A stretch of DNA of 42,714 bases from Actinomadura rubrisoli (GTDB lineage: Bacteria; Actinomycetota; Actinomycetes; Streptosporangiales; Streptosporangiaceae): assembly GCF_004349215.1 (NCBI RefSeq), contig NZ_SMKU01000037.1:1-42714 (forward strand), in the 5' to 3' direction. The position numbers and the translations under genes were made by a program. Within the stretch, counting starts at the first letter, position 1. The number at the start of each line of letters is the position of its first letter. Below, one piece after another: positions 1 to 9,987 of this stretch. The notes beneath the pieces were generated by a model. It was not told where the DNA came from, ran no database searches, and saw only the letters and a list, made by a program, of their open reading frames with translations.

Positions 1-991
1 GCGCCAGCTCGCCCACGGGCGGGGCGGGCGTGCCGGGGCCGCGGTGCCGGAGCACGGCGCCCAGCAGGCGGCGGCCGGAGAGGGGGACGCCGAGCGCGCG
101 GGCGCGGGCGGCGGCCTCCTGCGGGTCGGAGTAGGCGTGCGCGAGGATGCGGGCGATGATCGTGCCGTGGGCCTGGCGTTCGACGCTCTCGGCGTGCCGG
201 TCCAGGAGGCGGCCGAGGGCGAGGGTGGTGGCGGCCCGCTCGATCAGGACGGTCTCGCGGGCGGACGGCGGGGACCCCAGGACGATGATCAGCCGCCCCC
301 AGTCCTCGCCGCGCGCGCCGACCGTCGTGACCAGCCACCCGGACGTGGCGTCGAAGCCGGTGCGCTGCTCGGGACGGACGGCGCGCGAGCGGGTCTCCCA
401 GGCCGACAGCAGCTCGGAGGGGTCCCCGCCGTCGGCGTCGGCGGCGAGGACCTGGTGGGACAGGTTCTCCAGGACGACCGGGTGCCCGCCCAGCGCGGCG
501 ACCTGGCGGACGACCTCGTCGGTGGAGGCGCCCTCCACCGACAGCTGGGTGAAGATCTCGTGCAGCTGCTCGGACGCGCGCAGCTCGGCGAACTGCTCCT
601 GGACGATCCGGCCGTGCACGGACTCGGTGATGTCCACGAACGCGGGCTCGTGGGCGAGGACGATCACGGGCAGGCCGTGGTCCTCGGCGGCGGCGATCAG
701 GGCGGGCGGCAGCACGCTGGCGTAGCGGCGGCCCAGCTCGATCATCAGGCCGCTGGCGCCGACCTCGGCCAGCTCGCCGATGTAGGCGCGCAGCCGCTCC
801 GGCTCGTCGGGCAGGGCGATGCCGGTGGTCAGCACCAGCTCGCCGCCGTGCAGCAGGTGGGCGATGTCGGTGACCTCGGCGACGTGCACCCAGCGGACCC
901 GGTTGCCGGTGCGGTCCGCGCCCGCGACGACGTGCGGCTGGCCGCGGCGGACCGCGTCGAGCTGGAGCACGTCGTCGAGAGTTGGCAGCAT
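1..991 (-). CDS. PucR family transcriptional regulator (3' end cut by window)
   Basis: The reverse strand is open from an ATG at 991 to the window edge (330 codons, no stop). The first ~120 residues match the PucR N-terminal ligand-sensing domain: an MLPTLDDVL start, then a WVHVAEVTD segment, ELVLTTG and an AAEDHGLPVIVL segment. A GGDEF-like middle region follows (VLENLSHQVLAAD, WLVTTVGARG). The C-terminal helix-turn-helix expected in this family lies outside the window. PucR regulators usually control purine, pyrimidine or amino-acid catabolism. The gene diverges from an aminotransferase and a semialdehyde dehydrogenase across 142 bases, so it probably regulates them (inference). No clear operator was seen in the gap. 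Confidence 0.85.
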   Translation of the reverse strand, partial: MLPTLDDVLQLDAVRRGQPHVVAGADRTGNRVRWVHVAEVTDIAHLLHGGELVLTTGIALPDEPERLRAYIGELAEVGASGLMIELGRRYASVLPPALIAAAEDHGLPVIVLAHEPAFVDITESVHGRIVQEQFAELRASEQLHEIFTQLSVEGASTDEVVRQVAALGGHPVVLENLSHQVLAADADGGDPSELLSAWETRSRAVRPEQRTGFDATSGWLVTTVGARGEDWGRLIIVLGSPPSARETVLIERAATTLALGRLLDRHAESVERQAHGTIIARILAHAYSDPQEAAARARALGVPLSGRRLLGAVLRHRGPGTPAPPVGELA

Positions 992-1133
992 CAGCTGTGA
1001 TGATATCCGGCCCCTGAACCCCCGTATGGGCCGTCACCAGGGCACCGCCGTCCAGCACACCGTCAAACCTTCGTGCCGGGTCGTGACACTCTGCCTGTGG
1101 CCGGGCGGGCTCCCGGCGGCACAGACTGAGGGC

Positions 1134-2437
1134 ATGTCGGAACACGCGAACCTGCTGCGCCGCCACAGGGCGGTCATGCCGTCCTGGCTGGCGCTGAACT
1201 ACGAGAGTCCCATCGAGATCGTCGGCGGCAAGGGCGCCCGCGTGACCGACGCCGAGGGGCACGGCTACCTCGACTACTTCACGGGCATCCTCACGAACAT
1301 GATCGGGTACGACGTGCCCGAGGTGCGGGAGGCGGTGGAGCGGCAGATCGCCACCGGCGTCGTCCACACCTCCACCGCGTACCTACTGCGCGGGCAGGTC
1401 GACCTCGCCGAGAAGATCGCCCGGCTGTCGGGCATCCCGGACGCGAAGGTGTTCTTCACCAACTCCGGGACCGAGGCCAACGAGACGGCGCTGCTGCTGG
1501 CCGCGTACGCGCGGCGCAGCGACCAGGTGCTCGCGATGCGGCAGAGCTACCACGGCCGGTCCTTCGGCGCGGTCGGCGTGACCGGGAACCGGGCGTGGAC
1601 GAACATCTCGTACTCGCCGCTGAACGTCCACTTCCTGCACGGCGCCGACCGGCGGCTCCCGCAGTTCGCCGGGATGTCGGACGGGGCGTACGTCGACGCG
1701 TGCGCCGAGGACCTGCGGCACGTGCTGGCCACCGCGACGGGCGGGGACGTGGCGGCGCTGATCGCCGAGCCGGTCCAGGGCGTCGGCGGCTTCACGATGG
1801 CGCCGGACGGGCTGTTCGCCGCCTACAAGGAGATCCTGGACGAGTACGGGATCCTGTTCATCTCCGACGAGGTCCAGACGGGCTGGGGACGGACCGGCCA
1901 GGGCTTCTGGGGCATCGACAACCACGGCGTCCAGCCGGACATGATGACCTTCGCCAAGGGCCTGGGGAACGGCTTCGCGGTCGGCGGCGTCGTGGCCCGC
2001 GGCGAGCTGATGGACGCCCTGCACGCGGTGGGGCTGTCCACGTTCGGCGGGAACCCGATCTCCATGGCCGCCGCCAACGCGACGCTCGACTACGTTCTGG
2101 ACCACGACCTCCAGGCCAACGCGGCGCGGCAGGGCGAAACGATCATCGGCGGGCTGAAGGGGGCCGCCCGGCGCTTCCCCGTGGTGCGGGAGGTCCGGGG
2201 CAAGGGCCTGATGTTCGCGGTGGAACTGGCCGACCCGGGCACCGGCGAGCCGAGCCCGTCGCTGGCAGCTGCGCTGATGGAGGCGGCCCGCGAGCGGGGG
2301 CTGCTGGTCGGCAAGGGCGGCTTGTACGGCAACGTGGTGCGCATGGCACCACCGCTGACCCTGACCGACGCCGAGGCCGCCGAGGGCCTGGGCATCCTGA
2401 TCGCATCTCTCGAAGCAGTGAACGAGGCCGCCGCATC

Positions 2438-2441
<4 letters not shown>
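1134..2441 (+). CDS. Class III aminotransferase (PLP), GABA/beta-alanine type
   Basis: A 435-residue fold-type I PLP enzyme that transfers an amino group from an omega-amino acid to an oxo-acid. Visible motifs are SGTEAN (111-116, phosphate binding), SDEVQ with Asp245 for the pyridine nitrogen, and the Schiff-base lysine Lys275 in TFAKGLGNG. The ATG at 1134 was chosen because the family homology begins here (MSEHANLLRRH); the longer open frame upstream runs through the divergent promoter gap. The stop overlaps the next start as ATGA, so the two genes are translationally coupled. Pairing with a methylmalonate-semialdehyde dehydrogenase and a PucR regulator suggests deamination of beta-alanine, beta-aminoisobutyrate or GABA. 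The exact substrate cannot be told from sequence. Confidence 0.88.
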
Positions 2442-3943
<1,502 letters not shown>

Positions 3944-5668
3944 CGCCCTTCCCGCCCCCGGCGCCGGCGTCGTCGCGCTCCTCGCCCTCGCCGCCGGTGC
4001 CGCCGTCGCCGCCGGCCTCCCCGGTGCCGTCGGGTTCGCCCTCCGCGTCCGCACGTCCGGTCTCGTCCTCGGACGCGCGGGCGCGGAGGGCCGACAGGGC
4101 GAGGCCGACCGCCAGGCAGGCGAACGGCATGGCGGGCACCACGTAGCGGTAGTCGAAGTCGGCGCTGGCGATGGGGAACAGCAGCAGCGTCACGCCGGTT
4201 CCCCACGCCATCAGCACCTCCCGGCGCCGCCGCCGCGCCACCGCGACCCCGGCGGCGCCCAGCGCGAACAGCGCCCCGAGCGCCGGTCCCGGCACGAACC
4301 AGCGGTCCTGGTAGTCGATCATGCGGCCGGCGTGCGGCTGGACGACCTCGCTCGGGGTGTCGGTCCGGCCGTAGCGCATCGCGTCCGACAGCGCCGTCCC
4401 CCCGCCGCCCCAGCTCCGCCCGCCGGGGAAGACCTGCGGGCGGTCCGGGAAGTGGTACAGCCCCTCGGTCGCGGCGGTCGGATGGGGCGAGCGGTCCCAG
4501 GCGAACGCCATGCCGACGCCGTGCCCGACCGTCCGCAGGTAGGCGCCGGGCTGGGCGAGGATCGCGCGGATCGAGAAGTCGCGCAGGGCGGCGTTGGCCT
4601 TCGGCGTGACGACGCTCCCGTAGATCACGCGGGGCGGGACCTCGGCCCGCCAGATGAGGTGGCCGGGCGGGTCGTGCTCGGCCTTCGTCGCCGCGTCGAG
4701 GCAGAGCGCCTGCTCGTTCGAGGGCAGGTCGATCTTCGAGCAGTCGGCGAAGCCGGCCGTCCGGCCCCACAGGTAGATGCCGTCGGACGTGGTCAGCGCG
4801 TAGGTGCCGCGCTCGGCGTGGAACCACATCGCGTACGCGACGAGCGGGACGGCCGCGGCGGCGCCGAACGCGAGGGCGGGCCGCCACCCCTGGCGCCGCA
4901 TCAGCAGGCAGAGCAGGACCACCGGGACCAGCGGGGCGCCCGCCGAGCGGACGAGGACGGCGTAGCCGAGCAGCAGCCCGGCGGCCAGCGCCATCCACCA
5001 GGTCGGTCCCGCGTCCTTGCCGGGGGCCGCCTTGACGCGCCACAGCAGCAGCGTCAGCGCGGCGGCGATGAGGAAGGTGAACAGCGCCTCGGACATCAGC
5101 AGGTGTTCGAGCTCCACCTGGTACGCGTCGTACAGCAGGGGCAACGTGACGATGGCCGCGCCCCATCCGGGCAGGCCCGCGCGGCACAGCACCGCGTACG
5201 CCATCACCGCGACGGCCAGGCCCATCAGGTGCTGCACCGCCACCACCGCGGTCAGGCTGTGCAGCGGCTCCATCAGCCGCAGCAGGAACGGGTAGCCCAG
5301 GGTCTTGCTGGGGGACGGCTGGGGATGCAGCGCGTAGGCGACATAGAAGTAGGAGTCGCCGGTGAACCACAGGCCCTTGGGGTAGGCGCGCATCGCCGTC
5401 CAGCGCAGGAGCGCCCCACCGGCCAGGGCCAGCAGGAACGGTGCGTGGCGGAGGTGGGGATGGTACGCCCGGATCGCCTTAAGGGCCGCGAGAAGCCGTG
5501 AGGGCACGCGGATCCGCCTCGCCGGTCGGTGACAAGGATTGTCACGCTAGGTCGCCGCGGTGTCGTCCAGGTGAACGCTGAGTGACCTCAGGCGAGCCGC
5601 GACGGGCCCGCGACGCGAACGGGCAGGTCCGGCGGGCCGCCCCCGGCCCGGCCAGAGACTTTCTCCCA

Positions 5669-5701
5669 TCCGGACATTTTCGTCGTCAATTTTCGTCCGG
5701 A
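5669..5701. promoter_or_regulatory. Inverted repeat with internal direct repeats (possible operator)
   Basis: TCCGGAC at 5669-5675 is matched by its inverse GTCCGGA at 5695-5701. Between them ATTTTCGTC occurs twice (5676-5684 and 5689-5697). The element sits in an A/T-rich pocket between a minus-strand gene (start 5507) and a plus-strand gene (start 5847). It could be a regulator site for either; no regulator is assigned. Confidence 0.35.
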
Positions 5702-5729
5702 CGGCTCGGACAAATAATAGCTACAACCA

Positions 5730-5758
5730 TTGACTGGATCTGTGCCGGGCGACACAAT
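5730..5758 (+). promoter_or_regulatory. Candidate sigma-70-type promoter
   Basis: TTGACT (5730-5735) is separated by 17 bases from CACAAT (5753-5758), close to the TTGACA/TATAAT consensus, in an unusually A/T-rich stretch. It would give a transcript start near 5765 and a leader of about 80 bases before the small gene at 5847. Confidence 0.45.
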
Positions 5759-5846
5759 CTGACTGTCTCAATTAAATGCAACGAATAAAAAGGTCAGGAC
5801 CCGAACTCGGGTTCATGGCCGCGGGGCCGGCGCAGGGAGCCGCGCT

Positions 5847-6194
5847 ATGACTGCTGACGACCACGCCGCGGAGGTCGACGCGCTCGGGAGGCGATTTCCG
5901 GGCTGGACCATCTGGTTCGGCTTGTTCACCGGGCGCTGGTGGGCGCTGCCGCCCCGCGACCGCGACGTGGGCGACCTCCTGGAGGCCGACACCCCGCAAA
6001 GGCTCATCGCACGGATCGAGGTGGTCAGGCAAACGGTACCGAGGCGACCCTTGATCGACGACGGCCCGTGGCCGTACACAGACCCCCGGCAGGACGCGCG
6101 ACGTCCCTCGAACCTCCTCCGTCTCGAGGGCGTCACACCGTCGCCGTTCGGCCGGGTACCGGTGAGCGCGTGGCCAGGCAGCACTGCAAGGTGA
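5847..6194 (+). CDS. Small conserved hypothetical protein (FPGWxIW type)
   Basis: A 115-residue predicted cytosolic protein. Its N-terminal half (RRFPGWTIWFGLFTGRWWALPP, then LLEADTPQRLIARI) resembles a family of short actinomycete proteins of unknown function that often sit near HTH regulators. The C-terminal half is Pro/Arg-rich and does not look conserved, so the ancestral gene may have been shorter. ATG 5847 follows GGGAG with suitable spacing, and a candidate promoter lies at 5730-5758. It differs from its neighbours in having an A/T-rich upstream region. No function can be given. Confidence 0.5.
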   Translation: MTADDHAAEVDALGRRFPGWTIWFGLFTGRWWALPPRDRDVGDLLEADTPQRLIARIEVVRQTVPRRPLIDDGPWPYTDPRQDARRPSNLLRLEGVTPSPFGRVPVSAWPGSTAR

Positions 6195-6661
6195 TTCCGC
6201 TGTTCCCCAACCTCGTCACGCCTCCCGGTGCCGCCGCGGCCCCGTGAAGGACAGCAGCCCGCGCCATATCCCTCTCCAGCAACCTCCGTATGTGGCGCGG
6301 ACGCCAGCACACGCTGTCCTTCCCGGGTCGCGGCGGTTTCTCCATTATTAAACCGTCCGAAAATGGCCAGACTAAGCGTCGTTTCCAGGCGGCCCGTTTC
6401 AGGGCGGGCGGAAGGGGCGAAAAAGTCCCCGGCCCCGATCTCCTGTAATCGGCGGTGCGCCCGCCCCGACTCGGCGGGAAAGTTCCGGTGCGGCGGCGAT
6501 TCGATCGCGGAAGGCCCCCGGGACCGATGAGAGAAGCGGCGGAGGGCGGCCCGGACGGCCGTCCGGGCCGGGTACGGAGATCACGCAGGGCCGGAGACGC
6601 TACGCTGCGCCGACGGGCCCGTTCGCGAGGGGGACGGTCCGGCGGACGGATCGGGAGCGAC
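6195..6661. other. Intergenic region without a recognised gene
   Basis: This 467-base gap lies between the small hypothetical gene and the solute-binding lipoprotein. The open frames on both strands are Arg/Pro-rich and have no recognisable domain. A short A/T-rich patch at about 6336-6365 is the only compositional feature, and no repeat or confident promoter was seen. The downstream gene's frame is open upstream to 6455 but shows no coding character there. Confidence 0.4.
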
Positions 6662-7861
6662 ATGCGGCGGATGGCCACGGCGCGGGCCAGGATGACGACG
6701 GCGCTGGTGGTGGCACTGGTGCTGACGGGCGCCTGCAGCGGTCAGGACGAGCCGGTCGGCACCGTCAAGGTGGCCAGCACGCTGGGCCCGGGCGAGGGCA
6801 ACCTCAACCTCGTGACGCTGCCCGGCGCGATGGAGAGCGGCGGCAACGACCCCCGCGTCGACTGGGTCACCCCCTTCCAGGAGCGCACCGGCTGCAAGGT
6901 CGCCTGGAAGGTCGCGCGGAACCCGCGCGAGATGACCGACCTCATGAGCGACAAGGACCGCCGCTACGACGGCGTCGCCGCCTCGCCCGAGGTCGCGGGC
7001 CAGCTCGTCGCCACGCACCAGGCCACGCCCGTCAACACGAACCTCGTGGACGGCTACAAGAAGCTGGAGCCGCGGCTGCGGGCCCTGCTCAAGCACAGCG
7101 GCAAGTACTACGGCGTCCCGTACATCTGGGGCTCCAACCTGCTCATGTACGACACCCGGGCCGTCCAGGCGCCGTCGAGCTGGGCGGCGCTGTTCGAGCC
7201 CGAGCAGGCCCGCAGGTACTCGGGACGGGTCATCGTGCGCGACAGCCCGCTGGCCATCGCCGAGGCCGCCCTCTACCTCAAGGGCAAGGACCGCAAGCTC
7301 AAGATCGGCGACCCGTACTCGCTGACCGCCAAGCAACTCGCCGCGGTCGGACGCGTGCTCGCCAAGCAGCGCCCCCACGTCAAGGACTACTGGGCGCTGC
7401 CCGCCGACGCCGTCAGCGCGTTCGCCGGGGGAGAGGCCGTGCTCGGCGAAGCCTGGCCGTACCAGGTGGACGTCCTGACCCGCGCGTCCAAGCCCGTCCA
7501 GGGCGTGGCGCCGTCCGAGGGCGTCACCGGCTGGATGGACGCGTGGATGATCGGCGCGCGCGTGCAGCACCCCAACTGCATGTACCAGTGGCTGCAATGG
7601 ACGGCCTCCCCGGACGTCCAGCAGCAGGTGGCCGAGTGGACCGGCGTGGCCCCCGCCAACCCCCAGGCATGCTCGGGCGACCGCCTCAAGTCCGGCTTCT
7701 GCAACGCCTACCACGTCGGCGACCGCGCCTATCTGGACAAGGTCATCTTCGCCCACACCCCCACCAAGGAGTGCCGCGGCCCCGGCGACAACAAGGGCAA
7801 GCACGAATGCACCGACTACGCCGAGTGGATGAAGACCTGGATCGAGTCCACAAAGCAGTAA
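6662..7861 (+). CDS. Extracellular solute-binding lipoprotein, PotD-like
   Basis: A 399-residue exported lipoprotein. The signal segment runs from residue 1 to 24 with a lipobox LTGAC, giving Cys25 as the lipidation site. The mature part looks like a periplasmic-binding-protein fold of the spermidine/putrescine type: an NLVTLPGAMESGG segment, YYGVPYIWGSNLLMYD, a helix with AGGEAVLGEAWPYQV, and a C-terminal GWMDAWMIGA. The start ATG 6662 is preceded by GGGAG. No ABC permease or ATPase gene is nearby, so the partner transporter is elsewhere or absent. The C-terminal ~80 residues contain five cysteines, with one more in the NCMYQW segment just upstream, which suggests disulfides. The ligand is unknown. 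Confidence 0.8.
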   Translation: MRRMATARARMTTALVVALVLTGACSGQDEPVGTVKVASTLGPGEGNLNLVTLPGAMESGGNDPRVDWVTPFQERTGCKVAWKVARNPREMTDLMSDKDRRYDGVAASPEVAGQLVATHQATPVNTNLVDGYKKLEPRLRALLKHSGKYYGVPYIWGSNLLMYDTRAVQAPSSWAALFEPEQARRYSGRVIVRDSPLAIAEAALYLKGKDRKLKIGDPYSLTAKQLAAVGRVLAKQRPHVKDYWALPADAVSAFAGGEAVLGEAWPYQVDVLTRASKPVQGVAPSEGVTGWMDAWMIGARVQHPNCMYQWLQWTASPDVQQQVAEWTGVAPANPQACSGDRLKSGFCNAYHVGDRAYLDKVIFAHTPTKECRGPGDNKGKHECTDYAEWMKTWIESTKQ

Positions 7862-7927
7862 CGGCCCTGCCCCTGCCCCCGCGCCGGGGTCCGTCCCAAG
7901 AGAGCCCGGCGGCGGTGTCACGACAGG

Positions 7928-8074
7928 CTCAACCGTCACGCGATCGCGCGACCTGACCTGTGGGGCGAAGCCGAAGGCGAGCCCCTCCGGGAAGATCGCG
8001 AAGCGATGTCGCGATTCGCCCCAAGAACGGTCAGGGGGCGAGCCGTCAGGCGAGCCCCCTGGGCCGGGGTTTGA
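7928..8074 (+). repeat. Structured dispersed repeat, copy 1
   Basis: A 147-base element alignable end to end with copy 2 (8302-8446). It holds three hairpins. Hairpin A is GGGGC (7962-7966) with GCCCC (7981-7985) around loop GAAGCCGAAGGCGA. Hairpin B is ATCGCG (7995-8000) with CGCGAT (8010-8015). Hairpin C is CAGGGGGC (8032-8039) with GCCCCCTG (8054-8061) around loop GAGCCGTCAGGCGA. GGGGCGAA (7962-7969) can alternatively pair with TTCGCCCC (8015-8022). The element lies directly after the solute-binding protein gene and just before a terminator-like hairpin. I do not recognise it as a named family. Confidence 0.75.
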
Positions 8075-8082
8075 ATAAATAA

Positions 8083-8118
8083 GAGGCGCGCCCGACCGCC
8101 CCCAGCCGGGCGCGCCTC
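8083..8118. terminator. Strong hairpin, probable terminator
   Basis: A perfect 12-bp stem, GAGGCGCGCCCG (8083-8094) with CGGGCGCGCCTC (8107-8118), encloses a 12-base loop. It is followed by CTT rather than a long T tract, as is common in high-GC actinomycetes. It probably ends transcription of the solute-binding protein gene. A second, weaker hairpin (CCCGGGC 8130-8136 with GCCCGGG 8149-8155) lies just downstream. Confidence 0.65.
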
Positions 8119-8301
8119 CTTGGGGTGGTCCCGGGCTTCCCCCCGAAGGCCCGGGTCACCCTTCTCCTGGAGAGCTCTTCATGTCGGCGGCGCGTAGGCC
8201 GCCGTCGTCATTCACGAACTGCCGACAGGGGGAGCCGATGTCGGCGGTTCCCGCCCTCCCCGCTGTGCATGGGGTGCCGGGCGGGGGTCGCTTCACGAGT
8301 G

Positions 8302-8446
8302 GCTTAACCGCCATGCGATCGGGGGCCCTGACCGGGGGTGCGAAGCCGGAGGCGAGCAACCCCGAGAAGATCGCGAAGCGATGTCGCGATCGACCAAGCA
8401 CGGCCAAGCTGCGAGCCGCCAGGCGAGCAGCTTGGGCCGGGATTGA
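8302..8446 (+). repeat. Structured dispersed repeat, copy 2
   Basis: A 145-base element, partner of copy 1. Hairpin A pairs GGGG (8334-8337) and TGC (8339-8341) with GCA (8356-8358) and CCCC (8360-8363), one mismatch between, around loop GAAGCCGGAGGCGA. Hairpin B (GATCGCG 8369-8375 with CGCGATC 8385-8391) is nearly identical to copy 1. Hairpin C is CCAAGCTGC (8404-8412) with GCAGCTTGG (8427-8435) around loop GAGCCGCCAGGCGA. The stem of hairpin C differs from copy 1 at most positions on both arms yet remains fully paired, while the loop is conserved. The element overlaps the 3' end of the small minus-strand gene 8304-8657 in antisense. Confidence 0.75.
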
Positions 8447-8657
8447 GTAGACGCTGCCGCCAGGCGGGCACCTTGGCCCGGGATTGCGTGAACACTGCGC
8501 AGTCGTCGCAGGCGAACACTCCGGACGAATCGGGCAGGCGGCCGACGCGGACGCGCGGCCGGGGCCATCTCTTGCGGCAGACGGCGCAGGCGTCGCCGAG
8601 GCGCTGGGCGGTGCTCAGCGCGCCCGGGTCGAGCGTCGGCTCGCCCCTCTGGCCCAT
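8304..8657 (-). CDS. Small CxxC...CxxC protein with repeat-derived C-terminus
   Basis: A 117-residue frame starting at ATG 8657. Residues ~14-53 look like a genuine conserved small actinomycete protein with two Cys pairs (CAVC at 24-27 and CDDC at 50-53) separated by WPRPRVRVGRLPDSS; four cysteines in this layout suggest a zinc ribbon. From about residue 59 the sequence is encoded by the antisense strand of the repeat fragment (8451-8483) and of copy 2 (8302-8446), which also supplies the TAA stop. The native protein probably ended soon after the second Cys pair, so the present C-terminal ~50 residues are likely an acquired, non-native tail. Function is unknown; a nucleic-acid or protein-binding zinc module is a guess. 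Confidence 0.55.
   Translation of the reverse strand: MGQRGEPTLDPGALSTAQRLGDACAVCRKRWPRPRVRVGRLPDSSGVFACDDCAVFTQSRAKVPAWRQRLLNPGPSCSPGGSQLGRAWSIATSLRDLLGVARLRLRTPGQGPRSHGG
8451..8483 (+). repeat. Structured repeat, degenerate third fragment
   Basis: A short piece matching the 3' end of copies 1 and 2: a hairpin C-like loop region (CTGCCGCCAGGCGGGCA) followed by the common tail CCTTGGCCCGGGATTG. It adjoins copy 2 with a gap of only four bases, so it may be a tandem partial duplication or an older decayed copy. Confidence 0.5.
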
Positions 8658-8864
8658 GTCCCCATCCCCCCGGCGGGAGTCGACCCCGCGTGACTCCTTT
8701 ATAGGCGGGGAAGTGTGTTGTCCCTGTTACCGCAGGTGAAAGGGGTGGCAAAGCCTCGCATGCCGCCCGCCGTGTCGGTTCCCCGGACAAGATCGTCCAA
8801 CGCTATGCGCTCCACGAGGGGGCACTTTGCCGTTCTTTGGGCGATCAATGCGTACAAAGGAGGC

Positions 8865-9935
8865 ATGTCGGTCCGGAACGTCCTGCCGCGCGTCCGGCCG
8901 CACGGGCCGCGCTCCACCCGGGCGCGGGCGACGCTGGCGGCGACGAGCCTGATCGGCTCCCTCCTGGTGGCCGCGGCGGCCGTGTCGGCCGTCGTCCTGC
9001 GCCTGCTCATCGGCCCCCGCCACGACGCCGCGCTCGCGTCGACCATGGCGGTGCTGTGCGCCGTCGCCGTCGGCCTCGCGGTGTGGGGTGCCCGTCGCGC
9101 CGCCGGGCGGGCGCTGGGGCGGGTGGCGCGGCTGGAGGCGGAGATGCTGGACATCACCGTGTCCGACCCGGCCCGCCGGGTGGCGGTCCCGGCGACCGGC
9201 GACGAGGTCGCGCGGCTGGCCGGCCGGGTCAACGCCGTCCTGGCCCGGCTGGACGGCGCCGCCGCGCAGCGCCGCGCGTTCATCGCCGACGCCTCGCACG
9301 AGCTGCGGACGCCGCTGACCGGGCTGCGGACCCGGCTCGAACTCGCCCTCGGCGATCCGGACCCGGAGGACGGCGACCTGCTGGACACCCTGCGGCACGC
9401 GCTCGACGACACCAAGCGGCTCCACCAGATCGTGGAGGACCTCCTCGCCCTGGCCCGCCTGGACTCCGGCGACCGCGCACTCCACGAGGCCGTGGACCTC
9501 GGGGCGGTGGTGGAGGCCGGGCTGTCCCGGCGCACCCCGCCGGTCCCGGTGGCGGTCAAGGCCGAGTCGGACCTGGTGGTGGAGGCCAACCGGCCCCAGC
9601 TGTGCCGCGTGCTGCTCAACCTGTTCGCCAACGCCGAGCGGCACGCCGTCGCGATGATCGAGGTGGAGGCGCGGCGCGAGGGCGGCGAGGCCGTCGTGGA
9701 GGTCCGCGACGACGGGCCCGGCATCCCGGCCGCGGACCGGGACCGCGTCTTCGAGCGCTTCACCCGTCTGGACGCCGCGCGCAGCCGCACCGACGGCGGC
9801 AGCGGCCTGGGCCTCGCCCTCGCCCGCGAGATCACGCTCGCCCATGGCGGGCGCCTGTACGTCGGCGAGGGCGCCTTCGGGGCCCGCCTGGTCCTGCGGC
9901 TCCCGCTCCTCGGGGCCGAGGCCGAGCGCCCCTGA
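8865..9935 (+). CDS. Sensor histidine kinase (orphan)
   Basis: A 356-residue membrane sensor kinase that would autophosphorylate and pass phosphate to a response regulator. It has two hydrophobic helices (about 24-50 and 56-78) with almost no extracytoplasmic loop, a HAMP-like linker (80-130), the H-box [10 protein letters not shown] with phospho-acceptor His145, an N-box ([10 protein letters not shown]), DDGPGIP, and GGSGLGLAL for ATP binding. No response regulator is adjacent. The start is uncertain: ATG 8865 is preceded by an excellent AAAGGAGG (8856-8863) but only one base separates them, so the frame might begin at an upstream in-frame ATG. The window gives no clue to the signal sensed. 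Confidence 0.82.
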   Translation: MSVRNVLPRVRPHGPRSTRARATLAATSLIGSLLVAAAAVSAVVLRLLIGPRHDAALASTMAVLCAVAVGLAVWGARRAAGRALGRVARLEAEMLDITVSDPARRVAVPATGDEVARLAGRVNAVLARLDGAAAQRRAFIADASHELRTPLTGLRTRLELALGDPDPEDGDLLDTLRHALDDTKRLHQIVEDLLALARLDSGDRALHEAVDLGAVVEAGLSRRTPPVPVAVKAESDLVVEANRPQLCRVLLNLFANAERHAVAMIEVEARREGGEAVVEVRDDGPGIPAADRDRVFERFTRLDAARSRTDGGSGLGLALAREITLAHGGRLYVGEGAFGARLVLRLPLLGAEAERP

Positions 9936-9987
9936 GGCCCCGCGGCGCCGCGCGCTCCGAGCGGCGATGCCCGACAATGGGCGGGTG

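Noticed and set aside
6133..6678. Minus-strand frame upstream of the binding lipoprotein
   Set aside because: Arg/Pro-rich composition, no domain, no ribosome site, and overlap with the start of a well-supported gene.
7928..8446. CRISPR array
   Set aside because: There are only two full copies, ~146 bases long and hundreds of bases apart, with no spacer pattern and no cas genes.
8181..8450. Plus-strand 89-codon frame running through repeat copy 2
   Set aside because: Its C-terminal half is simply the repeat, and the hairpin C loop falls in a different reading frame from the equivalent frame in copy 1. There is no conserved N-terminal part.
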